Below the pieces are notes generated by a model. It saw nothing but the letters and a program-made list of their open reading frames with translations. It had not been told where the DNA came from and made no database searches. DNA of 64,000 nt from Atrina japonica (taxonomy: Eukaryota; Mollusca; Bivalvia; Pterioida; Pinnidae): assembly GCA_030159075.1 (NCBI GenBank), contig BROG01000078.1, positions 1,660,409 to 1,724,408 of the forward strand, read 5' to 3'. This document shows positions 63,470-64,000 of the stretch, in pieces. A program made the position numbers and the translations under genes. Within the stretch, counting starts at the first letter, position 1, and every line of letters starts with the position of its first letter.

Positions 63470-64000
63470 TGGGTTCGGACTCGGTATTTAGAAACACCGG
63501 AAGTCCGAGGGACTTGCTTCATTTCCATTTATAGATCGTAAACGGAAATTTAAGGCAAGAATTTAAAATATAATTGCATATTCTTGAGGGTTTGTATCTT
63601 TTTTTATCTACAATATATTTTTTATAATATTGTCACATGGGCTCTGTTTGTCTTGCACTCGCTTTATAATTTTTTTTCCAGTAATTTTGCGATGAGAGAG
63701 CAATCTGTAATGCATTGCATGTATATTAGGCAGATCGGCGCTGTTTCAGTCCATCAGGATCTGTACTCGTTAAATTATGACATTTACAAGTTTTGTAATT
63801 CATAACAAATGTCCTACTATGTCAGATTTGTTCACTATAGGGTGCTTTTGGTGTGAGAGAAAATCTGAAGACGTATACCCCGAGAAAATAACCCGTCAGT
63901 ACAAGGACTCGATGAATGATTTTAGTACATGAGTGATCTAGAGATGTCGGGAAAAAAAAAAGTTTACCCTCTCTGCAACAGAATAACGTATCTTCGAATT
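63470..64000. other. Right edge, nothing recognised
   Basis: AT-rich. Upstream exons of the 62.9-kb pseudogene would be expected beyond this edge if they exist. Confidence 0.4.

Overview
This is a nuclear genome window from a marine invertebrate, most likely a bivalve mollusc. The evidence is spliced genes with GT-AG introns, several tRNA-headed SINEs, dense short inverted-repeat transposons, long minisatellites, and dispersed repeats of a kind I associate with bivalves (elements starting AACAAGATGTGTTTGTGAAA, and a pervasive ACATGTA palindrome). I cannot name the species. No bacterial, viral or organellar genes were seen.

Three protein genes can be supported. (1) A large minus-strand gene spans about 46421 down to 5987. 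I assembled it exon by exon from splice sites and reading phase, and it encodes the orthologue of MDM1, a microtubule-binding regulator of centriole duplication. The model gives 543 residues if the stop at 5987-5989 is real. Its second position has two candidate exons (41064-40950 and 39796-39682) of identical length and phase and clearly related sequence. Either one alone keeps the frame, and both together give an immediate stop, so they look mutually exclusive. A 25-nt microexon (21485-21461) sits beside a long CU-rich tract. (2) A plus-strand, apparently single-exon gene (13051-14064) for a free-standing NHL-type beta-propeller lies inside the 12.7 kb last intron of MDM1, in the opposite orientation. 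(3) A minus-strand three-exon gene (55951 down to 52408) encodes a 351-residue coiled-coil protein of unknown family. It has a four-nucleotide first coding segment and a CRE/ETS-type promoter. A frameshifted paralogue of its last exon lies at 62877-61970, inside a segmental duplication.

Layout. 1-4.6 kb: a 33-bp minisatellite with a higher-order repeat about 980 bp long. 5.2-5.9 kb: an alternating two-monomer satellite. 6.0-6.1 kb: last recognised MDM1 exon. 6.2-18.8 kb: MDM1 intron with the nested NHL gene, SINEs and several terminal-inverted-repeat (TIR) elements. 18.9-22.8 kb: cluster of MDM1 exons. 22.9-41 kb: long repeat-rich introns with exons at 30.1, 31.4, 34.0, 39.7 and 41.0 kb. 41.9-43.9 kb: a 2-kb 29-bp minisatellite in MDM1 intron 1. 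46.4-46.6 kb: MDM1 start and putative bidirectional promoter. 47-52 kb: repeat-rich and largely intergenic. 52.4-56.1 kb: coiled-coil gene. 56.8-61.7 kb: dispersed repeats. 61.7-63.4 kb: duplicated pseudogene block. 63.4-64 kb: one small MITE, then no recognised feature.

The genes do not form a pathway. Most of the window is intron and transposon, with repeated nesting of one element inside another that gives a relative order of insertion. All family assignments come from sequence reading alone.
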